Assembly (NCBI GenBank): GCA_022414725.1
Contig: CM039462.1
Coordinates: 4,049,936-4,113,935 of the forward strand
DNA from: Microglena sp. YARC
Lineage: Eukaryota > Chlorophyta > Chlorophyceae > Chlamydomonadales > Chlamydomonadaceae
Length of the DNA: 64,000 bases
Direction of reading: 5' to 3'
Position numbers and translations under genes: made by a program. The notes beneath the pieces are model-generated. The model was not told the origin of the DNA, ran no database searches, and saw only the letters and a program-made list of their open reading frames with translations. Shown here one piece after another: positions 23,003 to 34,499 of the stretch; within the stretch, counting starts at the first letter, position 1; each line of letters begins with the position of its first letter.

Positions 23003-26000
23003 ATGCTCGATAAGACCCTAAATAAGCCGTGTGTGACGCTCAATTATGGAAACTCAAGAAGAGAGTTCGAGCTTCATTCTCGGGGTGAAGGCGGAGCTAA
23101 CAAGATCAACATGAGCCATGTGAAGGATGCTTTCCAACTTTCCACACTTCAACTCGACGGCTACAAGGAGGCGACCGATGAAAACGGGTACAGCATCTCC
23201 TCTTTCTTGCCAGGGAGCACTATAGCGGTCTCCGGCGAGCCTGCAGCACGAGGAATGGATCCTTCGAAGGCTGTCGAAGGTACCCTGTTCATTCTTAGTT
23301 TATTTTGTGTGGATGGTTGGAAGACCCCCCCCCCCCCCCCCCCCCCCCCCCTCAAGTTAAGGAGTGGGCTTGTCTTAGGCCAACACTGCCCCGCCTAGGA
23401 CAATGTAATGTCATTCGGTGACCTGTGTTCTTGTGCCTGTGTTTGATGATCATGGCGCCACAGGGAGAACGGGAAGCCATAGATGGTGTCTCAAGCTGTT
23501 GTTGGGCTTTTCTCTTTCTGGGTTCAGGTTTAAGCTAAACTGAGGAGGAGGAGGGTATGTGGAACAGCAGGCTGTGCATAATCCTCAATGTAGTTCAACT
23601 AAAAGATGTGTGGGATCTAACGAGACCCGCCACGAGCCGCTAGGTGGCGAGGATGACGCAGATCCTAACGACCATGTAAGTACCAAATAGTAAGGGAGGA
23701 GCCGCAACTCTATCTTCCCGCCCCATTGTACCAGGGTAAGATAGGGACTACACCTCAAGAGAACAGGGTTTGCCAAGGTACTTAACAACGTACCTAGATA
23801 TCCTCTCAGTCTGAAAGCAGGGATCACGCCCTTGCATTGAGGTTACTCGAGTACACCCACGATAAGTATTTCATATACCACAATTTGTCTCGGAGTGTGA
23901 TGTCCATGGGAGACGGCATGGTTTGCGTGAAAGCATGATAGGCTTGAGAAACCAATTGTAGTATATTATAGTAAACCCTAAACTATAAATTGTATAGTAA
24001 ACCCTAGACTATAAAATACAACAATTGGTTTCTCGAGCCTATCATGCTTTCACGCGACCCATGTCGTCTCCCATGGACATCACACTCCGAAACCAATTGT
24101 GGTATACAAAATACTTATCGTGGATGTACTCAAGATACCTCAATGCAAGGGCATGATCCCTGCATTCAGACCGAGAGGATATGTAGGTATGTCATTAAGT
24201 ACCCAGGTAAACCATACTCTCTTGAGGCGTAGGCCCTATCTTAGAGCCTACGCGTCGCAAAACAAAAACAGTGACGTTATGCAATATGTGGTATTGTATG
24301 AGACATTTCATGCCTATGCCACTTCATCCTACTTGGTGGATCCATCAGTTCCTTTATTTTCAGCTATAACCAGCAGCTTCTAGGTAGCTCTCTGAGCCAG
24401 TGATATGGCTAAGCCCAAAGATTTCAACAGTGCCAGAAAGCTGATTATGCCAGCTTCAAGGTGCACTAGATTGCTTTAAGTTTGACCTAACAGGTGGCCG
24501 GGGGAGCTGTCTAGAAGCTGCTCCTGGTAGCTGTAAAGGAAAGTTATGGGATCCAGGTATGGAAGTGCACATCAGATGTTGAGCCAAACTGAATTTAACT
24601 GATTGGAATACACGTATGTCAGTGCTTTTCTTTTCAGCCACGAGCAGCAGCTTCTAGGCAGCTCACCTGGCTGGCTGGCTGGCTGGCTAAACTTAAAGCA
24701 ACCTAGTACACCCGGCAGCTGACACAAATAGATTTCCGGCACTACTGAAATATTTAGGGGGTCTTCAATGGCTGGGTCAGGGAGCTACCTAGAAGCTGCC
24801 ACGAGCAGCTGAAAAGAAAGGCCCTCATGCACACATACCACAAGCTGTGCTTTGTTCACCAAAAGACAATTTCAAGAAACATGTCACCAGATGAGAAGCT
24901 GAGAGGGATGTGAGGGGTGTGGATACAGATTTTCAGAAGATTGGACGAGGGAATACGCATGAACAAACGCTTATCGACAACAGCGTGGCAAGTCTACCTA
25001 GGGCAGTTTCAATGAAGACACGTGCAGTAGGTGGTGCGTGTCTTTTCTAGCTTATTCTTGCTCCTCCTCCTCCTCCTCCTCCTCCTCCTCCTCCTCCTCC
25101 TTCTTCTTCTTCTTCTTCATCTTCTTCTTCTTCTTCTTCTTCATCTTCTTCTTCTTCTTCTTCTATCTGTCTAGAAGCTGCTGCTTGTAGCGGAAAAGAA
25201 AAGCTATTGTGTGGCTGCGAATATCATCTTGTAATTCAACTTGGTTACGTGGCTCCAGCCAGCAATTTGGCAGTATATTTTACCAGGAAAAATGAAATAT
25301 GTTATTGGAGCATGCCCCACATATGAGTAGGGACCGGCATATCATATGACATCATACAAATTGCATCATATGATATCGTATATAAATTGTAACTTTAGCC
25401 TAGTAAGACTGCTAGCATCAAATGATATCATATGATATTCAGATATTCTATGATGACGATATCATATGCTACCATACTGCCGTTCCCCATATATGAACTC
25501 GAAGGCACAAAGAAGGCTTTCAACCCAACCTTATCAATATTGTGTGCTTTCTGCGTATGCTGTCGAAGGTGCATTGTTAGTTGCGGCAACTGTAGGAGAT
25601 ACCCTCTTTTCGTTGGCAGACAACCTGTTGTCCGCCATTGAAAGTTGGGGTGGGGGAGACAAAGCTCGTCGTACCAAGCCTGCAGCACCGCTTGATGCGG
25701 CACTTGGATCCACTCCGTCTCCAGCTTATTCTGATGAGATATCACCAGCTTGGGATTGGTCAACTGTCGTGAGGGATAACGGAGCAGAATCAAGCCCCTC
25801 TGCCCGTCAAGCTGTTCCAGAAGATACAGCTGCTGCTGCTACTGCTGCTGGTGATCCTGCTGCAGCTGCTGCTGCCTCTGCACTAGCTGCAGCAACAGAG
25901 GTGGCTGCCAATATAGCTGCGGAGCTCTTAGTGGCTGCTGCCGCTGCAACACATGGCCTGAGGAATTCAACGACCAGTGATGGGCCCCACATGTCCCTTC

Positions 26001-29000
26001 AGAGCAGAAGCACCATTTTAGAGCCTTCTAGCCACCACCATAGTGGTCAAAATGTGGCTAGTATGGACCATCCTGCTTCACTTGAGCACAGCATGGAGAG
26101 CGCTGGAGGAGCAGCCACTCTGGTAAGAGCGGTCCCCGTAAAGATAATTTATTTTGTTACTCCCCCCTCCCCCCCCCCACGCACACCACACAAATCGTGT
26201 TTTGGCATTTTCAGGCACTTGAACATCCAGTAGGAGGGGCTCTTCACCGAGGGTTGGGCCCTATATTTGGATATTGACAGTTATGGGGAACCCTTAGCTA
26301 CAAAGCAATTGGGCCCTTTATTTGGATATTGACAGTTAGGGGGAACCCATAGCTATGCAGCATGAAGTGCTGGTCCAGTTTGTTTTATTTCAGATTTTTG
26401 TTGGCCAGGTTGAGTAGTTACTTGGGCTATTCAAGCCTGATTTCAGGATTGTTGCGAAGCCTTTGCATGGTGGAGCGCATGGCAGATCACAAAGCGCGGA
26501 GCCCGGGGGTATTCGGGGCAGCGCCAAGTCCATGCGTCAACATGGAACGTCGGAATATGACATGGATGTAGCATGAGGTGCCTAGTGCTCTCATTGGTGT
26601 GTTACCACGACTTGTTTGTGTTGTAGCAATTCAGCGGATGATTTGAATTTAAATTTTCAAAACACTTTGTACTTTGTATTTTGTACCTCCAATTTGAGAA
26701 TTTGGCTTGAGAATTCTGACATTTTGGCATACGAATAAAGAATTCCAAGAATTCTGAGAATTGTAAAAAAATTGGCTTGGAAAACTGGGGGAACCAAGCC
26801 GGTACAAACTCTGAACTACGTGACTCAAATCCCAAAATCCCCTGAATCGTGTAACAGATGACCAGTAGGTGCATTGGGAGAGTAGTATGGTCAACCTGTC
26901 AATTAGCACCCACACCCACCCACAACCAGCCCCCACTCAGCCCCCCCCCCACACACACACGCCCACACCCACAACCAGCCCCCCAGCCCCCACACCCACC
27001 CAGCCCCGCCCACCCACCCACACCCACACCCATCCGTACAGACCCCCACTCACACCCTGCCCCACCACCCACACCTAGCCCCACACCCCACCAGCCCCCC
27101 ACACACCCACACCCGGCTTCGCCAGAGCTGCTACGAGCACCATGGTGCTACGTGAAGGCACTGATTCCTTTTCTGACAAAAACCCTGATCCTATGCAGGT
27201 GGAACAAGCAGAAGCTGCATCAGGTGTGTTGGGAGACCAATACAGCCGCATGGCCCAAGATCTTCTTGAAGCATTGGAAATTGTTCACCCCCAACAGGAC
27301 CATGATGATGAGGGTTGGGGAGCGATTGACCTCACATCAGAGTTGGGCCTGGATACGCTTGAGGCACTAGATGTGAAGGAGCTTCCATTGGTAGCAGAGC
27401 AAATTTCTGCCTCAGTGCTGCAGGTTCCTGAATCTGTGGAGCAGCTTCCTGAATCATTGGAGCAGCTTCCGGAATCATTGGAGCAGCTTCCTTTCTCAGT
27501 GGAGCAGCTTCCGGAATCACTGGAGCAGCTTCCTGAATCACCGGAGCAGCTTCCTGAATACGCGGAACAGCTTCCTGAATCCCTGGAGCAGCTTCCTGAA
27601 TCACCGGAGCAGCTTCCTGAATCACTGGAGCAGCTTCCATATTCACTGGAGCAGCTTCCTGAATCACTGGAGCAGCTTTCTGAATACACGGAGCAGCTTC
27701 CTGAATCACTGGAGAAGCTTCCTGAATACGCGGAGCAGCTTCCTGAATCACTGGAGCAGCTTCCTGAATACGCAGAGCAGCTTCCTGAATATGGGGAGCA
27801 GCTTCCTGAATTCGCGGAGCAGCTTCCTGATTCACTGGAGCAGCTTCTAGAATACGCGGAGCAGCTTCCCGAATCACTGGAGCAGCTTCCTGATTACGCA
27901 GAGCAGCTTCCTGATTCACTGGAGCAGCTTCAAGGGCATGCGGAGCAGCTTCCTGAATCACTGGAGCAGCTTCCTGAATACGCGGAGCAGCTTCCTGAAT
28001 ACGTGGAGCAGCTTCCTGATTCACTGGAGCAGCTTCCTGAATATGCGGAGCAGCTTTCTGAATCACTGGAGCAGCTTCCTGAATCACCGGAGCAGCTTCC
28101 TGAATCACTGGAGCAGCTTCCTGATTACGCTGAGCGGCTTCCTTTCTCAATGGAGCAGCTTCCTGATTCACTGGAGCAGCTTCCTTTCTCAGTGGAGCCG
28201 CTTCCTGAATCTGTGGAGCAGCTTCCTTTCTCAATGGAGCAGCTTCCTTTCTCTGTGGAGCAGCTTCTAGAATCTGTGGAGCAGCTTCCTTTCTCAATGG
28301 AGCAGCTTTCTGAATTTGTGGAGCAGCTTCCTAAAACTGTGGAGCAGCTTCCTTTCCCTATGGAGCAGCTTCCTGATTCACTGGAGCAGCTTCCTGAAAC
28401 CGTGGAGCAGCTTCCTTTCTCAGTGCAGCAGCTTCTTGAATCCGTGGAGCAGGTTCCTTTCTCAATGGAGCAGCTTCCTGATTCATTGGAGCAGCTTCCT
28501 GAATCCGTGGAGCCGCTTCCTGAAGCTGTGGAGCAGCTTCCTTTCTCAATGGAGCAGCTTCCTGATTCACAGGAGCAGCTTTCTGAAACCGTGGAGCAGC
28601 TTCCTTTCTCAATAGAGCAGCCTCCTGAATCACTGGAGCAGCTTCCTGAATCCGTGGAGCAGCTTCCTTTCATAGTGGAGCATCTACGTGAATCAGTGCA
28701 GCAACTTCCTTCCTTGATGGAGCAGGTTCCTTTCTCAGTGGAGCAGCTTCTTGATTCAATGGAGCAGCTTCCTTCCTCAGTTGAACAGCTTTCTGAATCA
28801 GTGGAGCAGCTTTTTGATTTAGAGGAGCAGCTTCCTGTCTCAGTGGAGCAGCTTCCTGAATACATGGAGCAGCTTCCTTCCTCAGGGGTACAGCTTTCAT
28901 TCTCAGTTAAGCCGCTACCTGAATCTGTGGATCAGCTTCCTGAATCACTGGATCAGCTTCCCGATTTATTGGAGCATCTTCCCGATTCTTTGGAACAGCT

Positions 29001-29694
29001 ACCTGAATCCATGGAGCAGCTTCCTATATCAGTGGAGCAGCTTCCTGAATTACTGGATCAACTCTTTGAATCTGTGGAGCAGCTTCCTCGCTCAGTGGAG
29101 CAACTTCCTGATTCAGTGGAGCACCTTCCTGAATCCGTGGAGCAGCTACTTGAATCAGTGGAGCAGCTTCCTTCCTTAGTGGAGCAACTTCCTGATTCAT
29201 TGGGGCAGCTTCCTGATTCCATGGAACAGCTTCCTTTCTCGGTGGAGCAGCTTCCTGATTCAGTGGAACAGCTTCCTGAATCCATGGAGCAGCTTCCTTC
29301 CTCAGTAGTGGAGGAGCCTCACTCAACAGAAGACGAGTCTCCTTCAGCCACAACAACTGCTATGAAGCAGTCGACATCTGGTTGGGACGACCCATGGGAG
29401 GAGCTATCATCATCATGGGATGATCCAGCTTCTGCATTAGAGGAACGTCAGGTTGCAACAATGGAGTGCTCCGCTATGGGTGGGCATCCAGTTGTAGCGG
29501 AGGAAGTTCCGCTGTCAAGCGAGGAGGAGCATCCAGTTGCAGAGGAGGAAGTTATGCTATCGAGTGATAAGGTTCCTTTGTCAACGAATGTTTCACCAGG
29601 TCTGGGAAAAGCGCGATATGATACCGCGGAGCACTCTTCATTATTGCCAGAGCATGCTGTCAAGATAGACAGAAGTGATGTGAAGCGAGACTAA
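23003..29694 (+). CDS. Large protein of unknown function with an EQLPES heptapeptide array, three exons
   Basis: Exons 23003-23279, 25569-26122 and about 27199-29694 join in phase (about 1108 residues). Exon 1 (92 codons) has a compact beta-rich look with TDENGYSISSFLPGSTIAVS near its end; a ubiquitin-like fold is possible but unproven. Exon 2 starts VEGALLVAATVGDTLFSLAD, then a Ser/Pro stretch and an Ala-rich segment of about 60 residues, possibly helical. Exon 3 has about 75 acidic residues, then about 89 copies of a seven-residue unit (27431-29307), then an acidic Ser/Glu/Trp-containing tail (WDDPWEELSSSWDDPAS). No signal peptide or membrane span. The exon 3 acceptor (CCTATGCAG at 27190-27198) is chosen for phase; an upstream acceptor would add a few residues. 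I do not recognise the family. Confidence 0.7.
23303..23402 (+). repeat. Dispersed repeat family D copy with a C26 tract inserted
   Basis: GTGGATGGTTGGAAGACC, a long C run, then GTGGGCTTGTCTTAGGCCAA. It begins ~25 bases after the donor of the first intron. Confidence 0.8.
23737..24244. repeat. Long foldback (inverted repeat) element, arms about 230 bp
   Basis: Left arm 23737-23968 and right arm 24019-24244 are near reverse complements over their full lengths, for example CTTGAGAAACCAATTG versus CAATTGGTTTCTCGAG and CTCTTGAGGCGTAGGC versus the start of the left arm. The 50-bp loop is an AGTAAACCCTARACTATAAA tandem. One arm has lost or gained a few short segments. No ORF of note. Confidence 0.9.
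24352..24546. repeat. AGC-core TIR element, complete copy
   Basis: Left CAGCTATAACCAGCAGCTTC; right GAGCTGTCTAGAAGCTGCTC, CTGGTAGCTGTAAAGGAAAG. Confidence 0.85.
24622..24828. repeat. AGC-core TIR element, complete copy
   Basis: Left TTTTCTTTTCAGCCACGAGC, AGCAGCTTCTAGGCAGCTCA; right GGGAGCTACCTAGAAGCTGC, CACGAGCAGCTGAAAAGAAA. One of the best-kept arm pairs; inner (GGCT)4 run. Confidence 0.9.
25067..25205. repeat. (CTC/CTT)n tract followed by an AGC-core right end
   Basis: CTCCTC then CTTCTT with two CATCTT interruptions, ending in TCTGTCTAGAAGCTGCTGCT and GTAGCGGAAAAGAAAAGCTA; the tract seems to have replaced the interior and left arm of the element. Confidence 0.85.
25320..25495. repeat. 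MITE-like family B (CATATGATATCATATGA)
   Basis: Starts GGGACCGGCATATCATATGA and ends ACCATACTGCCGTTCCC, giving short inverted ends; interior has several ATCATATGATATC words and the block GTAACTTTAGCCTAGTAAGA. Copies at 37198-37345 and 40781-40925. Confidence 0.85.
26252..26360. repeat. About 55-bp tandem duplication
   Basis: GGGCCCTATATTTGGATATT, GACAGTTATGGGGAACCCTT is repeated as GGGCCCTTTATTTGGATATT, GACAGTTAGGGGGAACCCAT. Confidence 0.85.
26625..26862. repeat. MITE-like family C copy
   Basis: CAGCGGATGATTTGAATTTA at the left, TGACTCAAATCCCAAAATCC at the right, GAATTC-rich interior shared with 3146-3340. Confidence 0.75.
26905..27115. repeat. CCCACAC/CCAGCCCC-rich tract before exon 3 of the heptad-repeat gene
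   Basis: About 200 bases almost without G/T on the plus strand, near the 3' end of intron 2. It could act as a very long polypyrimidine-like region. Confidence 0.85.
27431..29307 (+). repeat. Coding 21-bp tandem array, about 89 units
   Basis: Unit GTGGAGCAGCTTCCTGAATC-N encodes (V/L)EQLPES with variants EQLPFS, EQLPEY, EQLPDS and EQLFES. The first half is dominated by ESLEQLP/EYAEQLP, the second by FSMEQLP/ESVEQLP, so at least two expansion waves occurred. No frame-breaking indel is seen in ~1.9 kb, which argues for purifying selection on the frame. Regular Pro makes a coiled coil unlikely. Confidence 0.97.
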
Positions 29695-29773
29695 TACATG
29701 CATTTCATTTATACTGGTGCCTCTTGAGACTTTTTCTTTTTTGGGGCTACACCTGGAGTACACAAAAATGATC

Positions 29774-29778
29774 TGTAA
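29774..29778 (+). promoter_or_regulatory. Candidate polyadenylation signal TGTAA
   Basis: TGTAA, the usual green-algal poly(A) signal, lies 80 bases after the stop codon of the heptad-repeat gene. Position fits; the pentamer is common by chance. Confidence 0.4.
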
Positions 29779-29819
29779 TGCTTAAATATAAATAAGAGGC
29801 ATGGCTTGATATTATATAC

Positions 29820-31021
29820 CGTACTGACAGCAATAATTAACGCTTTAATTTCACGGGGGCACCCGTGAAATCGAGGCGTATACTATATTACGAGACGAAA
29901 AACCGTCAAGTCGAGTTTCAGGGCGATATTAGGGTTTGGCCCCCTGGGCTCCACACAGGGCTTACTACCCCTGCCGTCTGCCGGCTCAACGACAAGCAGA
30001 AACTCTCGACAATTTCGCTTTCCCCAGATTGCTTGGCGCAGCCCCTCGATAGATCCCCTGAGGGACGTCTGCGCCCTCTGGTAGCTCCAAATCACAAAAA
30101 TCAAAGTACCCTGTGGGGCTTCTTAAAACGGCCAGAACCGGCTGGGCAGATCACCGTTTCCAACAACCAGCTTAACCGAGTTACAGCCGAAGCTCGAGAG
30201 GCTGTCCCTCGCAATCCATCTACCACCTCGGTGAAGACGTGCAGCATGTTTTTCACCAAGAGGGCAGTGGATTTCCTGCAAACGCTGGGGTACCTTGTGG
30301 ATGGGTCCGAGTTAGAAACCAGACCTCACACGAAAACGTATGTGAAGTGGGAGCCCTTCCACAAGCTGCTGGCCATTGAAAGGCACACATCTCTGAACTC
30401 GAATTGGTTCATCAAGCCTTCCGACCAAAGATGCCATTTGGGGAGCATTGAGCCAACTGTGTGGAGCCTGGAAACCCACTTTCCCAAGGCTGAGCAATAC
30501 ATGAACACCGTGTTCTCTTGTTTATGAGATGCCTTAGTTGCAGGTCCTAGAACTAAAATTAACTGAGCAGCTAGCTGAGCAATACTTGAACACTGTGTGC
30601 TCTTGTTTATGAGATGCCTTAGTTGCAGGTCCTAGAACTCAAATTAACTGAGCAGGAAATTAAGTGATTAAATGAGCTGATGCAGAGTACTATCCTACTT
30701 GCAGACCCTATAACCATGTACCCAGATACGGAACATGGTCTAGGGTAATAGTATGAACACGACTACCTATACCACACTCATAAGTACCGATAAACAATGT
30801 TATCACAAGTCTGTATTGTGATTTTAAGAACAGGCAATGAATCAGTGAAACATGTTCAAGTTGAAACATTTAAATGGATTTTATAAGAATTTGAGCCGTC
30901 AAATGTGTAACGTCAAATTATATACCTCTGAAAAGAATACGTCAAATTATAATACCCCCCCCCCCCCCCCAAAAAAATGACCGTGAAATCTTTCCAAGCG
31001 TTAAATTTTGCTGTCAGTACG
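29820..31021. mobile_element. TIR transposon family T, long copy (1.2 kb)
   Basis: Ends are inverted: CGTACTGACAGCAATAATTA at the left and TTTTGCTGTCAGTACG at the right, with further mirrored CGTGAAAT and AACGCTT blocks inside. A 663-base plus-strand ORF (29865-30527) starts inside the left end; its product (220 residues) matches no transposase I know. An 84-bp tandem duplication (30489-30656) is shared with the short copy at 44416-45058, which lacks 29940-30488. The element is non-autonomous or unclassified. Confidence 0.85.
29865..30527 (+). CDS. Hypothetical 220-residue ORF inside TIR element T
   Basis: Unrecognised. Residues about 25-205 correspond to the segment absent from the short copy of the element. 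The C-terminal half (FFTKRAVDFLQTLGYLVDGS, KWEPFHKLLAIERHTS) looks like ordinary soluble protein, so the segment may be a captured host fragment. The start codon lies within the terminal inverted repeat, so expression is doubtful. Confidence 0.35.
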   Translation: MKSRRILYYETKNRQVEFQGDIRVWPPGLHTGLTTPAVCRLNDKQKLSTISLSPDCLAQPLDRSPEGRLRPLVAPNHKNQSTLWGFLKRPEPAGQITVSNNQLNRVTAEAREAVPRNPSTTSVKTCSMFFTKRAVDFLQTLGYLVDGSELETRPHTKTYVKWEPFHKLLAIERHTSLNSNWFIKPSDQRCHLGSIEPTVWSLETHFPKAEQYMNTVFSCL

Positions 31022-34000
31022 GGGTATGGATTCTGGGTAATTACACTATGGCGCACACAATGGCAACATAAGAATTCCCAAACAGGGATTGTGTGATAGA
31101 CTGATAGCCAAAATTCACTGCCCCCCCCCCTCTTTGAGTTTCCCAAGTACCGTAGTCACCCTTCGCCTTCACAAGGGTGCGGCCAGACACTGGAGTTCTC
31201 ATTATTTCAAACAAAACGGTAGGGGGTGGTGGGATGGGGGCACCCATACTCACCCATTCACCCACCCATTCACTCACCCATCCATACCACCCATTCACCC
31301 ACCCATCCATACCCATCCACACCACCCACATTATCCACCCATGCCCCCCCCCCCCCCCCCCCCCCCCCCGGGTCTTAAGTGGCGCCAATGAACTGCCCTT
31401 GTCAACGCAATCTCAATGGTGGTCTCAGAATGTCATTTTGAGGTACGAGTAAACAGATAGCACAACACCTAAGGAGGGCTGCCCCCCCCCCCCCCCCCCC
31501 CGTTTGAGATGCTCGGAATGACTTGCATATGGCTCAAATCATGGCCATGAATAATGCCATTATAGCCCCATTATCAAAATATATCGATCCGCATTATAAA
31601 GAGTTTGGAGGCCTGGTTGTGTTTTTGCCTAGTGCTACGAGTTACAGCAAGTTAGTATGATGTGCGCTTCAGAGGGCGTGCTGTGTTTTCAGGTTGGTAT
31701 GATTCTTCAGACTGAAGGATCAAGCACACATTTTTGTTTTCTACACTTACTATTTGGGTAAGGCCGATATATTTAATGATCTGTTTCTGCTATGAATCCT
31801 ATGATATGATTCACGAGTCCTATCATGTACTATGTTCCCCTATAAAAACCCTCCGGTACGATCTCATACCCGCTACTTACATGCCGCCACAGGTGGCCCG
31901 CTTTTTTACTTCTTCCGTGTAACTCATCACAAGCGTTCATAGTTTCCAAACCGTATGTGAGGATTTTCGCCTCAAAGGTAGGTCTCCCTGCACTAGTCCT
32001 AGTTTGGGAGGATTAAATGTGTTCTGGCGGTCTGGCGGAACCTTCCGTACTCAGAACGAGGGAGTAGACGGGCGGTGCCGACCCACGACCAATACTGACT
32101 TCATGCTCAATACTAATTTCATGTGTTTTATCACGATTTACCACCACGTACCCAACAAACCCTTGAAGCATGAGCATGTTTTTAAGGGGATTTTGGCATA
32201 TGCATGCTCGAGACTATCAGCATCACTTGCGGTTCACTCGATCGTTTTATGTCTTGGTGACTACTACTGTACTTCCTTAGAACTATAGCTGTAGATAGTA
32301 ACTGATTTTCTGTACGGTAACAGCTTCCTGTAGACTGTGTCATCCTTCATGACACGGTGACAGCTTCCTGTAGGCTGCGTCCCCTGGGCCCCTGACACGC
32401 GCTGTGTAGCCTGTACCCTGGTTAGGTTCCAGGCTTCTGCCCCTTCCACCGCTGGTGTCTTATGTGTGTCCCCAGTCCCTTTAATTATTCTCATCTTGCG
32501 TTAAAAGATTGGCGCGTTTGACCGCTGCGAGTATCTCTCCACTCTTGAAGTGTCTAAGCTGATAGAGACTAAATGTTTCGAATTATTCAGACTCGAAGTT
32601 TACTTTCTTATGCCTTGCCAGGTCAGGTCAGGTGTGCACGGGGCTACGGGGTCCTACTTCATGGGATTGAAATCCCTTAAATACAAAAAGAAAGGTCATT
32701 AGGTCAGGTCAGACCAGAAATACAATGTTGAAATAATTGTTGTCGGGATTTGACTTGCAGCTCCCCATACTACTCAAGCTCTATACATTGTCCGACATAT
32801 TGAGCAGTACTGGAGACGGTGGCAATTTGAAATTGTTACATCCGTGTAATACCGTTACTCACAGGACGTGAAGTTAAGGACACCATAGCGTAAGCCGGAG
32901 CTAGCTATAGTCACCGTAGGGTTTAATCTGCGAGTCATGCCCGCAGTATCCAGACGGTGGCAATTGTATTTGAGCTGGATATGCAAAATATATGCCGGCT
33001 GGTTAGTGATTACGTATTTACAAGGCAAGCGCAAGCATCTCAGGGCTGGACAACAGGGCCCCTGCTAGGTAATGCATGTTACGTGACTTACTGATTAACA
33101 CTCCTGCAGAGTTCTGGAAAATTGCTAAGAGCATTAGGATACAAGCAAATTAATTCTAACAGGATGTTTGGACAAAGTATTTCAAGAAGATGAGAGGCGA
33201 AAGTGTGGTGATCAATGAAATAAATCATTAATAAAATAATGCAAATAATAAATATGGTCCTCTTATGCTGCCCAGGGACACAAGTGACGAAGTTTTGGCT
33301 GAATCACCAATTGATCTAGGTGGCATTTCAGTTGTTATCAATTTGTTTAATTGTATTTCTCGCTATGGACTGGTAAATCAATCACATATTGGGTTAGCTC
33401 CATGGGTACAGGAGTATAAATGTTACCATGCAATTTAGTTTCTGAAATAAGGCAACTTGCACAAGACCTTGCAGCTCATAGAGCGAGACAGCGACATGTT
33501 TTTTTTGTAACAAGGATTTTTGCCTCGACGTTAACTTGATACCATGGCCCAATCTTTTAAAGCTGCTCGCTGTCTTCGGCAGTGACACGAACCTTCAAAA
33601 GCATTGCAACTATTTCGCACTAGTTGTGAGTTTAGTGACATGCTAATGGCGAGGGACCGAGGGGCATGGGCTCGTGGCGAAAAATAATTGAGAGATGAAA
33701 GGTCGGTTCAAGGAGATACATTACATTGATATGGCTTCAATCGTAGGCAGAGACAGAAACCAAGGATTACATAGATAATTCCTCTAACTTTGCTCAATAC
33801 ATCTCGATAATATAAACAATTCTACAAATTCCGCTCAAAGCATCTCAAGAATAAAAATAAGTACAACAATGGTAGTTGTCTTAAGCGATGGTGTGAATTA
33901 TATTGCCATCTGATCTGATGGCTGTATGGTTCGACCCATCGCTTACAACAGTTGACTAGGGGGACACAATGAAACATGAATAGGTGCAAAGAAATGTCTG

Positions 34001-34190
34001 TCTAACAAATTATCAGTCAGTAAGTCAACTACGGTAGTCTAGCAAACCGGATTAGGCAAGAAATCATGTATTTCACATTAGGGGTCAGCTCAACGATGGT
34101 GAGACAAAACATACCCTTATGCCACCCTCGGCAGTTAAGCAATGTAAAGAAATGGCATGACGTCAACTGAACTCAAAACTGCTGAAATCC
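31022..34190. other. Intergenic region, repeats only
   Basis: Holds CACCCATTCACCCAC tandem text (31245-31340), two poly-C tracts (31347-31370, 31483-31501), a fragment of repeat family G at 31968-32000 and another at 33505-33530. No frame carries a recognisable domain. Confidence 0.6.
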
Positions 34191-34284
34191 ATGATGTGGG
34201 GTGTAGGGTGCACCCAGTGTACATGTCCCACAAACCTAACCAAAAACATGACAGCTAGTTCAACCCCTGCCATCTTGTTTTCCT

Positions 34285-34375
34285 GGAAAATTATTTGTAC
34301 TGCCAAAGACGGCGAGCAGCTAAATTGCTGGCTGAAGCTATGTAACCAAGTTCAATTTCAAGTTCAAGTTCAACC
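34285..34375 (+). repeat. Dispersed repeat family G, 3' part with CAAGTT tail
   Basis: AATTATTTGTACTGCCAAAG, ACGGCGAGCAGCTAAATTGC, TGGCTGAAGCTATGTAACCA, then AAGTTCAATTTCAAGTTCAA. Confidence 0.8.
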
Positions 34376-34499
34376 CTTGCCAACTATCAGTGGATTCATT
34401 GCCATTTGTGGGCACATCCAGCATCACCCTTGGTGGGGATGGTAGTCTCGTGTTGTGCACTTGCACTTCAGGTTTTGCACCACCATGTCCATCACGATG

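Noticed and set aside
23965..24020. Telomere-like AAACCCTA words
   Set aside because: Only two or three imperfect occurrences inside the loop of a foldback element, not a telomeric array.
27332..28297. 321-codon minus-strand ORF (AAPxIQE repeats) as a gene
   Set aside because: It is the antisense reading of the coding heptapeptide array; the plus frame is longer, extends into unique sequence on both sides and splices in phase.
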